A stretch of DNA of 64,000 nt. Source: Paenibacillus sp. FSL H8-0548. GTDB lineage: Bacteria; Bacillota; Bacilli; Paenibacillales; Paenibacillaceae. The position numbers were made by a program, and so were the translations under genes. The DNA lies in the NCBI RefSeq assembly GCF_038630985.1, contig NZ_CP152049.1, forward strand, positions 3,925,501 to 3,989,500, given 5' to 3'. The notes beneath the pieces are model-generated. The model worked only from the letters and a program-made list of their open reading frames with translations, was not told where the DNA came from and searched no databases. Shown piece by piece: positions 43,894 to 52,799 of the stretch (positions are counted from its first letter, which is position 1; every line of letters starts with the position of its first letter).

Positions 43894-44571
43894 TTACAGC
43901 GACGAATCAGAAGGGCGGATTCCGATAGTAAGAAGCAGCCAGTCAACCTTCCATTTAGTAAAAGCAAGTACTTCACGCGACTCATTATACACAGGATTTA
44001 ACACTTTAGATTTCGTAGCAGCGACTTGAAACTGCTTGAAATCAAGCGTTTTGGCAATTTCCTTGGATCTTGCCGCATGATAATCATGCGTGATGACAAT
44101 GAGTGTATTCAGGTTATTCTCTTCGGCAATCTTTTTGCTGTAGCCTAAATTCTCGTAGGTGCTAGTCGCTTTATTTTCTAGCAACAGCTTGTCAGCTGAA
44201 ATACCTTTTGCCATCAAATAGTTACGCATGCCTTCGGCCTCGGTCAAGGTCGATCCGTTGCCGTCCAGACCGCCGGACAAAATAAGCTTGTCCACCGTAC
44301 CCGCTTTATATAACTGAAAAGCAAAATCCAATCGTTCCTTTAGAGCAGGACTGGGCACATCATTCCATAACGCAGCACCCAGCACAATTCCTGCATCTGC
44401 CTTATTCAATGGCTTGTCGATCGGGTAGCCATTAATGAGCCACAGCAAATAACCGCACCAAAATACGCCTGCACAGATCATCCATGCAACAACACGAAAC
44501 AAGAGCAGCCACGGACGATTTTTTTTCGTTCGTTTGCGTGAGCTGCTCCTCCGGCCTGTTACTGTTTTCAT
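43894..44571 (-). CDS. YdcF/SanA-like DUF218 membrane protein
   Basis: 225 residues: very basic N-terminus (1-19), one membrane helix (about 20-46), then an extracytoplasmic DUF218 domain with DAGIVLGAAL, LILSGGLDGNG, ENKATSTYENL and THDYHAARS. E. coli SanA and ElyC of this family influence envelope permeability and peptidoglycan metabolism; biochemistry is not settled. Overlaps the DUF402 gene by 4 bases (ATGA), so translation is coupled. Confidence 0.88.
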   Translation of the reverse strand: MKTVTGRRSSSRKRTKKNRPWLLLFRVVAWMICAGVFWCGYLLWLINGYPIDKPLNKADAGIVLGAALWNDVPSPALKERLDFAFQLYKAGTVDKLILSGGLDGNGSTLTEAEGMRNYLMAKGISADKLLLENKATSTYENLGYSKKIAEENNLNTLIVITHDYHAARSKEIAKTLDFKQFQVAATKSKVLNPVYNESREVLAFTKWKVDWLLLTIGIRPSDSSL

Positions 44572-45125
44572 GATTCGCTTAACTCTCCAGTTCTCTCAAG
44601 CAGACTCTTGCGATGCTTTAGACTTAGCGTGAAATAACGGAAGCGACCGTTTCGAATGCTCGAGAGCAACTTTCCAGCCGTCTTGCGAGCTAACGCTACA
44701 TCCTTCCCATTTACATCTCCTTGTCTTAAAGCTTCTTCAAGCTCATCCTCATCCATAAGGAAAACCTCTCCACTAGGCAGAACCACCACGTCCAAATAAA
44801 GATCATCGAACCAAGGCACCTGTTGATCAGTCAAGCCCTGCGTCTTGCACACATCGATATACCATTGCACGACACGTCCCTTATCATCGAACATCGTCGT
44901 TACGACAAAGTGCTCTCCCTTTGGAAAATGCTGCATCCACAAGTAACCACGATCAGCTAAACATAGCTTTCGTCCGTTATATTCTTTCCATAACGGCTCC
45001 CTGAGCTCATGTATTCGATAAAACGTAACGAGACCTTTGAACTCATCGCCATCAAGCGCTAAGCATGAATAGCTTCTGCGCAGGATACGTCTCCAGTTAG
45101 CTCGGTCTGAAAATTTTCTCTTCAT
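44568..45125 (-). CDS. DUF402 family protein (NtdP-like nucleotide phosphatase)
   Basis: About 185 residues. The DUF402 barrel shows GLVTFYRIHELREPLW, YIDVCKTQGL and the acidic cluster PWFDDLYLDVVVLPSG...LMDEDELEEAL, which binds divalent metal in homologues such as B. subtilis NtdP (nucleoside di/triphosphatase) and FAU-1. AAAGG lies about 10 bases before the ATG at 45125; a 31-codon extension without ribosome site was left out. Forms an operon with the DUF218 gene. Its own substrate is unknown. Confidence 0.82.
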   Translation of the reverse strand: MKRKFSDRANWRRILRRSYSCLALDGDEFKGLVTFYRIHELREPLWKEYNGRKLCLADRGYLWMQHFPKGEHFVVTTMFDDKGRVVQWYIDVCKTQGLTDQQVPWFDDLYLDVVVLPSGEVFLMDEDELEEALRQGDVNGKDVALARKTAGKLLSSIRNGRFRYFTLSLKHRKSLLERTGELSES

Positions 45126-45313
45126 ACGGAACGTACCTTTCCGTCCATTTTGGAAAAACCAGCAACATGCTGCACGGCTCTTCCTGGCTTTGCTTCTCAA
45201 GTGAAAACAGCTCTTCAACCGACAGTTTACATTTACCTATAAAAAAAGATTACCATATCTTAACGTCCATCTCCACCCAACAGACAAAATAAACCAAGCT
45301 GTTAAGCTGAAAT

Positions 45314-45345
45314 CAAAAAAATACCGCCCCAAAAGGGCGGTATTT
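45314..45345 (-). terminator. Terminator after the cyclophilin gene
   Basis: Stem AAATACCGCCC/GGGCGGTATTT with a 5-base loop and TTTTG on the minus strand; 5 bases after the stop. Confidence 0.95.
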
Positions 45346-45350
45346 CCACT

Positions 45351-45998
45351 TTACTGCTCGACAATCTCAATGGAATTAATAATAATCGTTTCAGTCGGAA
45401 TATCGTTTTTCAAAGGGGTTTTAGAAATTTCCTCTACGACATTCATGCCGCTTACCACTTTTCCAAAAATCGAGTAATTAGGCTCGCGATTCAAATTATC
45501 AGCATCGGGGCCTGTACAAATGAAAAATTGGCTGCTGCCCGAATTTGGCCTACTGTTATTTGCCATCGCGATGATGCCTTTTTCATACTTAATATCCGTA
45601 CCCAGCTCATCTGGTATGAAATAGCCAGCGTTGCCTGTTCCATTGCCGTTTGGATCCCCCGTCTGGACCATAAAGGATTCAATAATACGGTGGAAGGTCA
45701 AACCCTCGTAAAAGCCTTCACGAGCCAAAAACACAAAATTGTTTACCGTTACCGGTGATTCATCCGCAAAAAGCTTGACAGTAAAATCGCCTTTAGTTGT
45801 CTGAAACTTCGCCACATACGATTTGTCGAGATCTATTTGCATTTCAGGCATCTTGTCCCAACTTACCGTCTTAGCTAAAGTCTCTGTGCTATTCCTTGAT
45901 ACTGCCCTTGAATCACTCTTGCCGCAGCCAGCCAGAAGTGCAACTGCTGTAACGATCGCGATCAAGCATAGGAAACGCACTTTCTTTCTATCCGCCAT
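45351..45998 (-). CDS. Cyclophilin-type peptidyl-prolyl isomerase lipoprotein
   Basis: 215 residues. Signal peptide with lipobox LLAGC (Cys25) anchors it outside the membrane. The cyclophilin domain (about 60-215) has GLTFHRIIESFMVQTGDP, NSGSSQFFI and FGKVVSGM, covering the catalytic Arg and substrate pocket. It speeds prolyl isomerisation of exported proteins. It starts 2 bases after the PBP stop, so a PBP-foldase operon is likely and may aid PBP or wall-protein folding. A surface cyclophilin is less usual than the PrsA parvulin. Confidence 0.93.
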   Translation of the reverse strand: MADRKKVRFLCLIAIVTAVALLAGCGKSDSRAVSRNSTETLAKTVSWDKMPEMQIDLDKSYVAKFQTTKGDFTVKLFADESPVTVNNFVFLAREGFYEGLTFHRIIESFMVQTGDPNGNGTGNAGYFIPDELGTDIKYEKGIIAMANNSRPNSGSSQFFICTGPDADNLNREPNYSIFGKVVSGMNVVEEISKTPLKNDIPTETIIINSIEIVEQ

Positions 45999-46000
45999 TA

Positions 46001-48493
46001 CTAACCACCCGTTCCTTGCGTATTGCCGCCGGTTGCAGTGTTATTATAAGCATTCGTATTATTCTCGTTATCCGAGCCGTCCACTGGAGTAACTACCGGG
46101 CTCGGTTCAACTGTACCATTCCCCGATCCAGGAGTAGGTGTAGGCTCTGGAAATTCAGGCTCGATGCTCGGTATTGGCTCTTCTGTCGGTCCGGTACTGC
46201 CACCGTCAATAGGAGGCAAAGTTCCTTCGCCTTCCGGATCATGTGGCTCCGGCTCCATCGGAATATCCGGGAACATTTCTGTTTCGGGAATCACAACCTT
46301 TATTTTCTGAGAAGGTGAACTTAGCTCGTCTTTCTCAGCGTCGTAGGCAACGACATAATATTCATAGGTCATCCCTGGAAAAGCACTCATATCATCTACA
46401 CCTGTAGTGAGAGAGTCGACAAATTTAATATAATCTGTTTCCGAAGCTTCCTTGCGGAAGACCTGATAGGTCACATTCCCATCCTCATAAGCGTCCCATG
46501 ATAACTGGACTCTCATTTCTTCGGGTATGAATATCGCGTTAAAATTCGTTATTGCTGCCGGCGGCTTATCCTCTTTAATACCTTTCGGTTTATTAAAGCT
46601 AGACTGTGGTACATCTTTCATTGCAGACTTCATGACCTTAGAGAACATGGCCGCAGCTTGAATACTGCCAGTCTTTAGGATGTGATCCTTGTCTGTCTTA
46701 TCGTATCCCATCCAGACGGATGCTGTCCACTCCGGTGTATAACCTACAAACCAAGCATCCCGGATACCGGACCCGCTATAGTTAGGAATACCATGCTGGG
46801 TCGTACCCGTTTTCCCTGCAAGTGGGCGACCGAATGCCGCTTTTGTGCCCGTTCCGCCCTTTTCGATAACCGACTGCATCATTTCTGTCAAATAATAAGC
46901 CGTCTCCTCAGACATTAGCTGCTTCACTGCAGGTGCCTTGTAGGTATAGGAGTAGTTATCTTTTCCATCAATCTTCAGAATTGCGTGGGGATCAACGGAT
47001 TTCCCACCATTTGCGAATACACTAAAGGCAGTAGCCATTTGCATTGGCGTAGCTCCTTTAGTCAAGCCGCCGAGAGCAGCCGTTAAGTTGCGATCCTCGT
47101 CCTCCAAAGTAAAGCCCAGCTTGTTTGCAAAAGCGAATCCGCTCTTAAGTCCAATCTGATTCAGCATCCAAACAGATGCAAGGTTTCGAGAATCTTTCAT
47201 TGCTTGCTGCATGGTAACAGCGGTCGCTCCCCACTTATCGGTCGGACAATAATTGCCGTAGCATTTCTTATCGTTGGCGAGAACCGTCCACGGGTAGTAC
47301 TTGCCCGATTCAAGTGCGGGACCATAAGAGATGATAGGCTTAAAAGCAGACCCCGGCTGACGAGCAACTTCGACGCGGTTAAGTCCTTTTTTTACATAGT
47401 CGCGTCCACCAGTTAAAGCTTGAATCGTGCCGTCGCGATGATCAATAATAATCATTGCTCCCTGCACTTGCAATTCATCCTTGCTTTTCTCAAAGTTGTC
47501 ATCATCATTAAACTGCGTATCCATAGCAATCTGTGCCTGCTCATTAAGCGTTGTATAAATGCGGTATCCGCCAATCCGAAGCTCTTCTTCGGAAAGCTTC
47601 GTTACCTCCACCGCTTCCTCAATCACATAATCAACAAAAGCTGGATACTTATCGTTCTTTCTCTCTTCATGGTTAGCTGGTATTTCGTATACGACAGCCT
47701 TCGCTTTCTCCATCTCGGCTGCTGTAATGTAATTCTGATCATACATAAGCTTCAATACGACCGCTCTCCGATTCTTCGAGTCCTCGGGATGCTTAATCGG
47801 ATTATAGCGGTTAGGCGCCTTAGGCATAGCTGCAAGTGTAGCAACCTGCCACAGCTCAAGCTTGTCTAGGTCGGTGTCAAAATAATACTTTGCCGCCTCT
47901 TTGACGCCATGTACCCGCTGACCGAAGTAAATCCGGTTCAAATACATCGTTAGTATTTCTGGTTTAGACATTTTATGCTCCAGCGCTACAGCTATCGATG
48001 CTTCCGTTGCTTTGCGGAAGAACGTTTTGTCTGCGTTTAGAAACACATTTTTGGCCAGCTGCTGAGTAATGGTGCTGGCACCCTCTACAGCACTGCGAGC
48101 GATGACATCCTTCACCACGGCTCGTCCGACAGCGAAGAAATCGATGCCCGAATGCTCATAGAATCGCTGGTCTTCCGTTGCAACAATCGCATCCAGCAGC
48201 TGCTGGGGCATTTCCGAGTATTCTGCAATTTCCCGATTTTCATCTGGATCATACAATCTTGCAATTTCATTCTCATTCACATCGTAAATAATCGATGCTT
48301 CACCAAGAATCAGCTTATTTGCATTTTCTGTGAGCACTCGCTCACCATTCAAAATGATAAGCAGGTAACCGATAATACCGCATACGATCGCAATTACTCC
48401 TGTAAAGAACAAACCGTAAAACCATTTACGCCCCGAAATTCTTTTTTTCTTCTTTTTCTTCGGTGCAGTCTTGCTGCTTGGTCGCTCAGCCAT
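46001..48493 (-). CDS. Class A penicillin-binding protein 1
   Basis: 830 residues, bifunctional. Basic N-terminus and one helix (about 27-50), GT51 glycosyltransferase with VATEDQRFYEHSGIDF and its catalytic Glu, then transpeptidase with SAFK (nucleophile Ser), SRN and KTGTT. A fibronectin-III-like domain (about 650-735) and a Pro/Thr/Asn/Gly-rich tail follow. It polymerises and crosslinks peptidoglycan at the membrane. AGGAGGGG lies 8 bases before the ATG at 48493; the longer frame is not used. The tail ends in NNTATGG-type low complexity and is probably disordered. Confidence 0.95.
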   Translation of the reverse strand: MAERPSSKTAPKKKKKKRISGRKWFYGLFFTGVIAIVCGIIGYLLIILNGERVLTENANKLILGEASIIYDVNENEIARLYDPDENREIAEYSEMPQQLLDAIVATEDQRFYEHSGIDFFAVGRAVVKDVIARSAVEGASTITQQLAKNVFLNADKTFFRKATEASIAVALEHKMSKPEILTMYLNRIYFGQRVHGVKEAAKYYFDTDLDKLELWQVATLAAMPKAPNRYNPIKHPEDSKNRRAVVLKLMYDQNYITAAEMEKAKAVVYEIPANHEERKNDKYPAFVDYVIEEAVEVTKLSEEELRIGGYRIYTTLNEQAQIAMDTQFNDDDNFEKSKDELQVQGAMIIIDHRDGTIQALTGGRDYVKKGLNRVEVARQPGSAFKPIISYGPALESGKYYPWTVLANDKKCYGNYCPTDKWGATAVTMQQAMKDSRNLASVWMLNQIGLKSGFAFANKLGFTLEDEDRNLTAALGGLTKGATPMQMATAFSVFANGGKSVDPHAILKIDGKDNYSYTYKAPAVKQLMSEETAYYLTEMMQSVIEKGGTGTKAAFGRPLAGKTGTTQHGIPNYSGSGIRDAWFVGYTPEWTASVWMGYDKTDKDHILKTGSIQAAAMFSKVMKSAMKDVPQSSFNKPKGIKEDKPPAAITNFNAIFIPEEMRVQLSWDAYEDGNVTYQVFRKEASETDYIKFVDSLTTGVDDMSAFPGMTYEYYVVAYDAEKDELSSPSQKIKVVIPETEMFPDIPMEPEPHDPEGEGTLPPIDGGSTGPTEEPIPSIEPEFPEPTPTPGSGNGTVEPSPVVTPVDGSDNENNTNAYNNTATGGNTQGTGG

Positions 48494-48548
48494 TGCCGAA
48501 TCCCCTCCTGTTGTTCCATAATCCTTTGAATCTATCTTTCCCACGAAA

Positions 48549-48584
48549 CGGAAAGAGCAACCCAGCTTGGAGCGGGTTGCTCTT
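48549..48584 (-). terminator. Terminator after hfq
   Basis: Stem AGAGCAACCC/GGGTTGCTCT with a 10-base loop, then TTTCCGTTTC on the minus strand; 60 bases after the hfq stop. Confidence 0.85.
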
Positions 48585-48644
48585 GCATGCCGCTATCTAG
48601 TTAAACGATGCTTGTCATTAGAAAGTTTCACTAATCGCTCTCGC

Positions 48645-48890
48645 CTATGTATCAGAGCCGCTATGATCCTGCTGCATTAGAGAAACATTTCGTTGCGGGG
48701 TAAACGTTGAAATCGCGTGTTTATAAACCATTTGTTGACGACCTTCGCTGTCAATAATAATTGTGAAATTATCAAATGCTTTAATAACGCCCCGAATTTG
48801 GAACCCATTCATTAAAAAAACCGTAACCGGTATGTTGTCTTTACGCAGCTGATTGAGAAACGTATCTTGAATATTGATCGATTTGTTCAT
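48645..48890 (-). CDS. hfq: RNA chaperone Hfq
   Basis: 81 residues, Sm fold: the Sm1 stretch [21 protein letters not shown] and Sm2 MVYKHAIST are standard, the latter carrying the KH residues that bind U-rich RNA. The hexamer binds small RNAs and mRNAs; in Gram-positives its role is modest. It follows miaA by 17 bases, as in most bacteria. The C-tail is short, as in Bacillus. Confidence 0.97.
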   Translation of the reverse strand: MNKSINIQDTFLNQLRKDNIPVTVFLMNGFQIRGVIKAFDNFTIIIDSEGRQQMVYKHAISTFTPQRNVSLMQQDHSGSDT

Positions 48891-48907
48891 TGGACGTTAC
48901 CCCCGTC

Positions 48908-49921
48908 TTAAAAAGATTGATTAGAATTATATTCAAGATTAACTTGAAACTTTCCTGCTATTATACCATGAACAGTCTGCAAATTGTTGTGAAAATTTCC
49001 TTCCATGTCAATCCAATGGATATCCTTCATATGTCGAAACCATGAGAGCTGACGCTTGGCAAACCTTCTCGTATCCCGTTTTAAAAGCTCCACGGCGGCT
49101 TCGAGCGTGCAGTTTCCTTGCAAATAATCAGCAATTTCCTTGTAGCCAAGGCCCTGCATCGCTACCGCTGCTGGCGGCAAATCCCTATCAAGTAGCGCTC
49201 TCACCTCTTCTACTAAGCCTTGCTCCATCATCAAATCTACCCGCTGCTCTATTCTACGATACAACTCCGAACGGTCCATAGTCAAACCGATCACGCAAAG
49301 CTCATAGGGCGACTCCTTCGTTTGACCCGCTTGCTGCTCAGAAAAAGTCTGTCCAGTCAGATGAAAAACCTCTAATGCTCGTATGACGCGGCGCAAATCA
49401 TTAGGGTGCAATCTCTCGCCGGCTGGAGGGTCAATTGCAGCAAGGCGTGCGTGCAAGGCTTCTGCCCCATGCTCGGCTGCATAGCGCTCCTGCTCCTGAC
49501 GGAATGCTTCGTCTGATCCAATATCCGCAAACTGAAATTGGTAACATACCGATTCCACATACAGCCCAGTACCGCCAACGATAAAAGGCAGCTTGCCGCG
49601 CTCCGATATTTGACTGATCGCCTCCGTCGCACCTGCTTGAAAATCAGCAGCAGAATATGCTTGATCCGGCTCGCAAATGTCGATCAAATGATGCGGAATT
49701 CCTTCACGCTCTTCCATGGCAATTTTAGCTGTTCCAATGTCCATCCCTCGATACACCTGCATGGAATCGCCCGAGATAATTTCTGCATTCCAGGCTTTAG
49801 CAATATCAAGGCTCATACGTGTCTTGCCAACAGCCGTTGGGCCTATGAGGACGAGCAGCGGCTTCTTTCGAACCGGCTGCTCGTCTTGGCTAAGCTGCAT
49901 ATCGTTCGTTTCTATATTCAA
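48908..49921 (-). CDS. miaA: tRNA dimethylallyltransferase
   Basis: 337 residues. P-loop GPTAVGKTR, GDSMQVYRGMDIGTAK for substrate binding and VGGTGLYVES; the C-terminal RDTRRFAKRQLSWFRH binds tRNA. It puts a dimethylallyl group on A37 of tRNAs reading UNN codons, improving reading-frame keeping. Start TTG at 49921 overlaps the TGA of the upstream methyltransferase by 4 bases, with GGAG 10 bases before. Part of mutS-mutL-methyltransferase-miaA-hfq. Confidence 0.96.
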   Translation of the reverse strand: MNIETNDMQLSQDEQPVRKKPLLVLIGPTAVGKTRMSLDIAKAWNAEIISGDSMQVYRGMDIGTAKIAMEEREGIPHHLIDICEPDQAYSAADFQAGATEAISQISERGKLPFIVGGTGLYVESVCYQFQFADIGSDEAFRQEQERYAAEHGAEALHARLAAIDPPAGERLHPNDLRRVIRALEVFHLTGQTFSEQQAGQTKESPYELCVIGLTMDRSELYRRIEQRVDLMMEQGLVEEVRALLDRDLPPAAVAMQGLGYKEIADYLQGNCTLEAAVELLKRDTRRFAKRQLSWFRHMKDIHWIDMEGNFHNNLQTVHGIIAGKFQVNLEYNSNQSF

Positions 49922-50694
49922 AGCTGAATCACTCCATATGCAATTTTCGAAGTATTGACATGGCGACGCTCAAAGCCGAGCCTTAAAAACTCGCCACTCG
50001 CTTGATGCTCCTTTAGAACTACACTCTTGCGGGCCACTCGTTTTGCTTGCTCAATGGATGCAATAGTTAGTTCATCCATGTTGGCAATCGCTCTAAGCGG
50101 CTCCATTGAACTTGATTCATGGATGGGCTTCCTGAACATCGGATCAAAATATACGATGTCAACACTCTTATCAGGCAGCTCGCTTAAGTAATTCAAATGA
50201 TTATTATTGATCATCTCGATGCGTCTCATCGCTTCATTGACATCTGGCAGATTGGTTTCATAGCCTGACAATCCCTCGCGTACAAGTGCACAAAGCACTG
50301 GCTCGCTTTCAATCGCAGTTACACTTCCCGTAGGGCCAGCGGCATATGCGAAAACGAGTGAATCCGACGCGAGGCCTGCGGTACAGTCGATAATATGATC
50401 TCCTTCTTCACAGCCAGATAGCTGTATAAGCGGATCCGTTTCTCCGCGCCGCAAACGTTTCACTCGAACAAATGCCATACTCGGATGAAAATAAAGCGGT
50501 ATCTCCGATTGTCCATCATAATAACGAACCTCGTTTTCCGTCACCACAATCAAGCGCTTATCGTCCGTCAAGGTTAAAAGCTTATTTACCGTCAAATTCC
50601 CTCTTGCCTTAAGAAATGCTGAAAGCTCCGCTGAGAGGCGCGAGGCTTGATCTATTGCCCGAGAGGATGGCTTTGCCGTTGTGGTAACAATCAC
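49918..50694 (-). CDS. RsmJ-like class I SAM methyltransferase
   Basis: 258 residues. N-terminal helical domain (1-85), then a Rossmann fold: DHIIDCTAGLASDSLVFAY (motif I) and VDIVYFDPMFRKP (motif IV), the latter being the RsmJ/DPP[YF]-like signature. RsmJ methylates N2 of G1516 in 16S rRNA in E. coli; the orthologue relation is not certain. The GTG start overlaps the mutL stop by 4 bases and its stop overlaps miaA by 4, so it is embedded in the repair operon. Confidence 0.85.
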   Translation of the reverse strand: MIVTTTAKPSSRAIDQASRLSAELSAFLKARGNLTVNKLLTLTDDKRLIVVTENEVRYYDGQSEIPLYFHPSMAFVRVKRLRRGETDPLIQLSGCEEGDHIIDCTAGLASDSLVFAYAAGPTGSVTAIESEPVLCALVREGLSGYETNLPDVNEAMRRIEMINNNHLNYLSELPDKSVDIVYFDPMFRKPIHESSSMEPLRAIANMDELTIASIEQAKRVARKSVVLKEHQASGEFLRLGFERRHVNTSKIAYGVIQL

Positions 50695-52772
50695 GACATC
50701 ACCCGCTTAAACATTTTTTCCAGCTGATAAGTTGAAAGGTGTACAATAATAGGTCGTCCATGCGGACATGTATAGGGCTGCTTGCAATTCGCAAGCCTTG
50801 CGAGAAGCGTTTCGCCCTCTTCCCGGTTCATCCTGTCATTCGCCTTAATGGACGCTTTGCAGGAGCACATGATCGCTGCTTTCTCACGCAGCTTTCCGAT
50901 ATTAATCGACTTTCGTTCCGTAATAAGCAGCTCAGCCATTTCCTCGAGCAGCGCTTGCTCCTCCCCTTGCGGCATCCATTCCGGGTAAGCGCGAACGAGG
51001 AAGGTTTGGGCGCCAAAAGGCTCAACCTCAACTCCTGCCTGAGCAAACAGCGGCAGCAGCTCCCTCAGCTGTGATGCCTCTCCAGCCGTAAATTCCAGCG
51101 TTAAAGGTACAAGCAGCTGTTGACTAGCTGCCTGAGGATTTCCGAATTTCTGATAATAATATTCATAATTTATACGCTCATGCGCCGCGTGCTGATCAAT
51201 TAAATACAGTCCCTCCTCTGATTGCGCAACAATATAAGTGCCGTGATGCTGCCCGATCCAGTACAGCTCAGGAAAGGAAGGCTGGTCATCCGGTGCATCG
51301 CCATCGCTAGGCAGCATGGCAATCGGAGGCTCAACAGAGGAAGAGCTTGCTATTGCAGCATCGCCTAACTGATTATCAGCTGATGGCAGCTCAGAGTTCA
51401 CAATATCTCCTTTATCCGCTTGCGGAGCGGCATCGCGCTGGGATTGCAATTGCTCCTTCATACGGTCATGTACCGTGTTCACGGTATCTGCTAAGGCAGA
51501 TGCAGCCTGCTCCCACGGAGCTGAAGCCTCGCGAAGAGCCTGGCTCTCGCTGCTCGGCGAAGGAGGTGCATACAGCTTCTCAGCTGCATTGCGAGGCACA
51601 TATTCCCGGTCAATAGCTGGCTGCTTGTAGCTCGTCCCCTGTGGCTTATTCGCCTGCGGCTGAGCCTGAAACGGCTTGAAGGACTCCTCCATCGGCTCAG
51701 GCCGGTGAAAGGAGATGGCATCCTGTACAAAGAGCGGCTTAGACCGCTCAGCTTTGGTGCTGGACTCCGGGCCTGGAATATGGCGCTGACGGCCCAGCAC
51801 GTCCTTGACTGCCTTTTCAATCATCGCCCGAAGCTCTGGCTCCTTGCTGAATCTAACCTCCATCTTCGATGGATGCACATTCACATCGAGCAAGCTCGGG
51901 TGCATGCCAAGCTCTAGTATCGCTAATGGAAAACGATTGATCGGCAGCAGCGTATGATACGCTTGCAGCAGCGACTGATTGATCGTATGGCTTCGAATGA
52001 AACGTCCATTAACGATTGCGGTAATTCCATTTCGATTCGCCCTAGTCAGCTCGGGCTTCGAAATATAACCTCTCAGCTCATAATCAGAGGTCTCCGCTTC
52101 AATCGGCAGCATGACCTTCGCAGTATTCGAGCCATACACTGCCGCTATGACCTGAAGCCTGTCGCCTGTTCCTAGTGTACGAAGCAGCACATTTCCATTA
52201 TGCTTAAACGTAAATGCAATTCCCGGATGCGCTAGAGCGATGCGGTTAATAAAATCTGAAATATGGCCTAGCTCTGTTTGAATAGCCTTCATATATTTAA
52301 GACGCGCAGGCGTGTTATAAAATAAATCCTGTACAATCATTTCTGTCCCTTGCGGCGCATTGGCAGGTTCATCTACTGTAATCTTGCCGCCTTCAATAAC
52401 GATTTTGCGCGCAAGGCCTGTTGAAGTCTCAGATGAAATGCATTGCAGCCGTGATACGGCGGCAATACTCGGCAAAGCCTCGCCTCGGAAGCCTAAGCTC
52501 GCTATACGAAAGAGATCGCTGCTCGTAGAGATTTTACTCGTTGCATGACGATAAAACGCTGTAACGATATCCGATGCCTCAATGCCATAGCCATTATCAA
52601 TGACTCTGATCATGGACAAGCCGCCTTCTTCAATCGAAATATCGACGGTTGTGCTGCCTGCATCAACCGCATTCTCAACCAGCTCCTTGACGACCGAAGC
52701 GGGCCGCTCAACGACCTCTCCCGCTGCGATTTGGTTAGCAAGCTGCTCGTCCAGCACTTTAATTTTTCCCAT
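50691..52772 (-). CDS. mutL: DNA mismatch repair endonuclease MutL
   Basis: 693 residues. GHKL ATPase at 1-330 (ELVENAVDAGSTTVDI, DNGYGI, GFRGEALPSI), a proline- and Gln-rich linker (about 340-500) and C-terminal endonuclease with DQHAAHERINYEYY and CPHGRPI; these motifs mark MutL proteins that nick DNA, as in bacteria without MutH. The ATG has AAAGGGGG about 10-14 bases upstream. It works with MutS, which ends 27 bases upstream. Confidence 0.97.
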   Translation of the reverse strand: MGKIKVLDEQLANQIAAGEVVERPASVVKELVENAVDAGSTTVDISIEEGGLSMIRVIDNGYGIEASDIVTAFYRHATSKISTSSDLFRIASLGFRGEALPSIAAVSRLQCISSETSTGLARKIVIEGGKITVDEPANAPQGTEMIVQDLFYNTPARLKYMKAIQTELGHISDFINRIALAHPGIAFTFKHNGNVLLRTLGTGDRLQVIAAVYGSNTAKVMLPIEAETSDYELRGYISKPELTRANRNGITAIVNGRFIRSHTINQSLLQAYHTLLPINRFPLAILELGMHPSLLDVNVHPSKMEVRFSKEPELRAMIEKAVKDVLGRQRHIPGPESSTKAERSKPLFVQDAISFHRPEPMEESFKPFQAQPQANKPQGTSYKQPAIDREYVPRNAAEKLYAPPSPSSESQALREASAPWEQAASALADTVNTVHDRMKEQLQSQRDAAPQADKGDIVNSELPSADNQLGDAAIASSSSVEPPIAMLPSDGDAPDDQPSFPELYWIGQHHGTYIVAQSEEGLYLIDQHAAHERINYEYYYQKFGNPQAASQQLLVPLTLEFTAGEASQLRELLPLFAQAGVEVEPFGAQTFLVRAYPEWMPQGEEQALLEEMAELLITERKSINIGKLREKAAIMCSCKASIKANDRMNREEGETLLARLANCKQPYTCPHGRPIIVHLSTYQLEKMFKRVMS

Positions 52773-52799
52773 GTCGTCATTTCTCCCCCTTTCGCGATG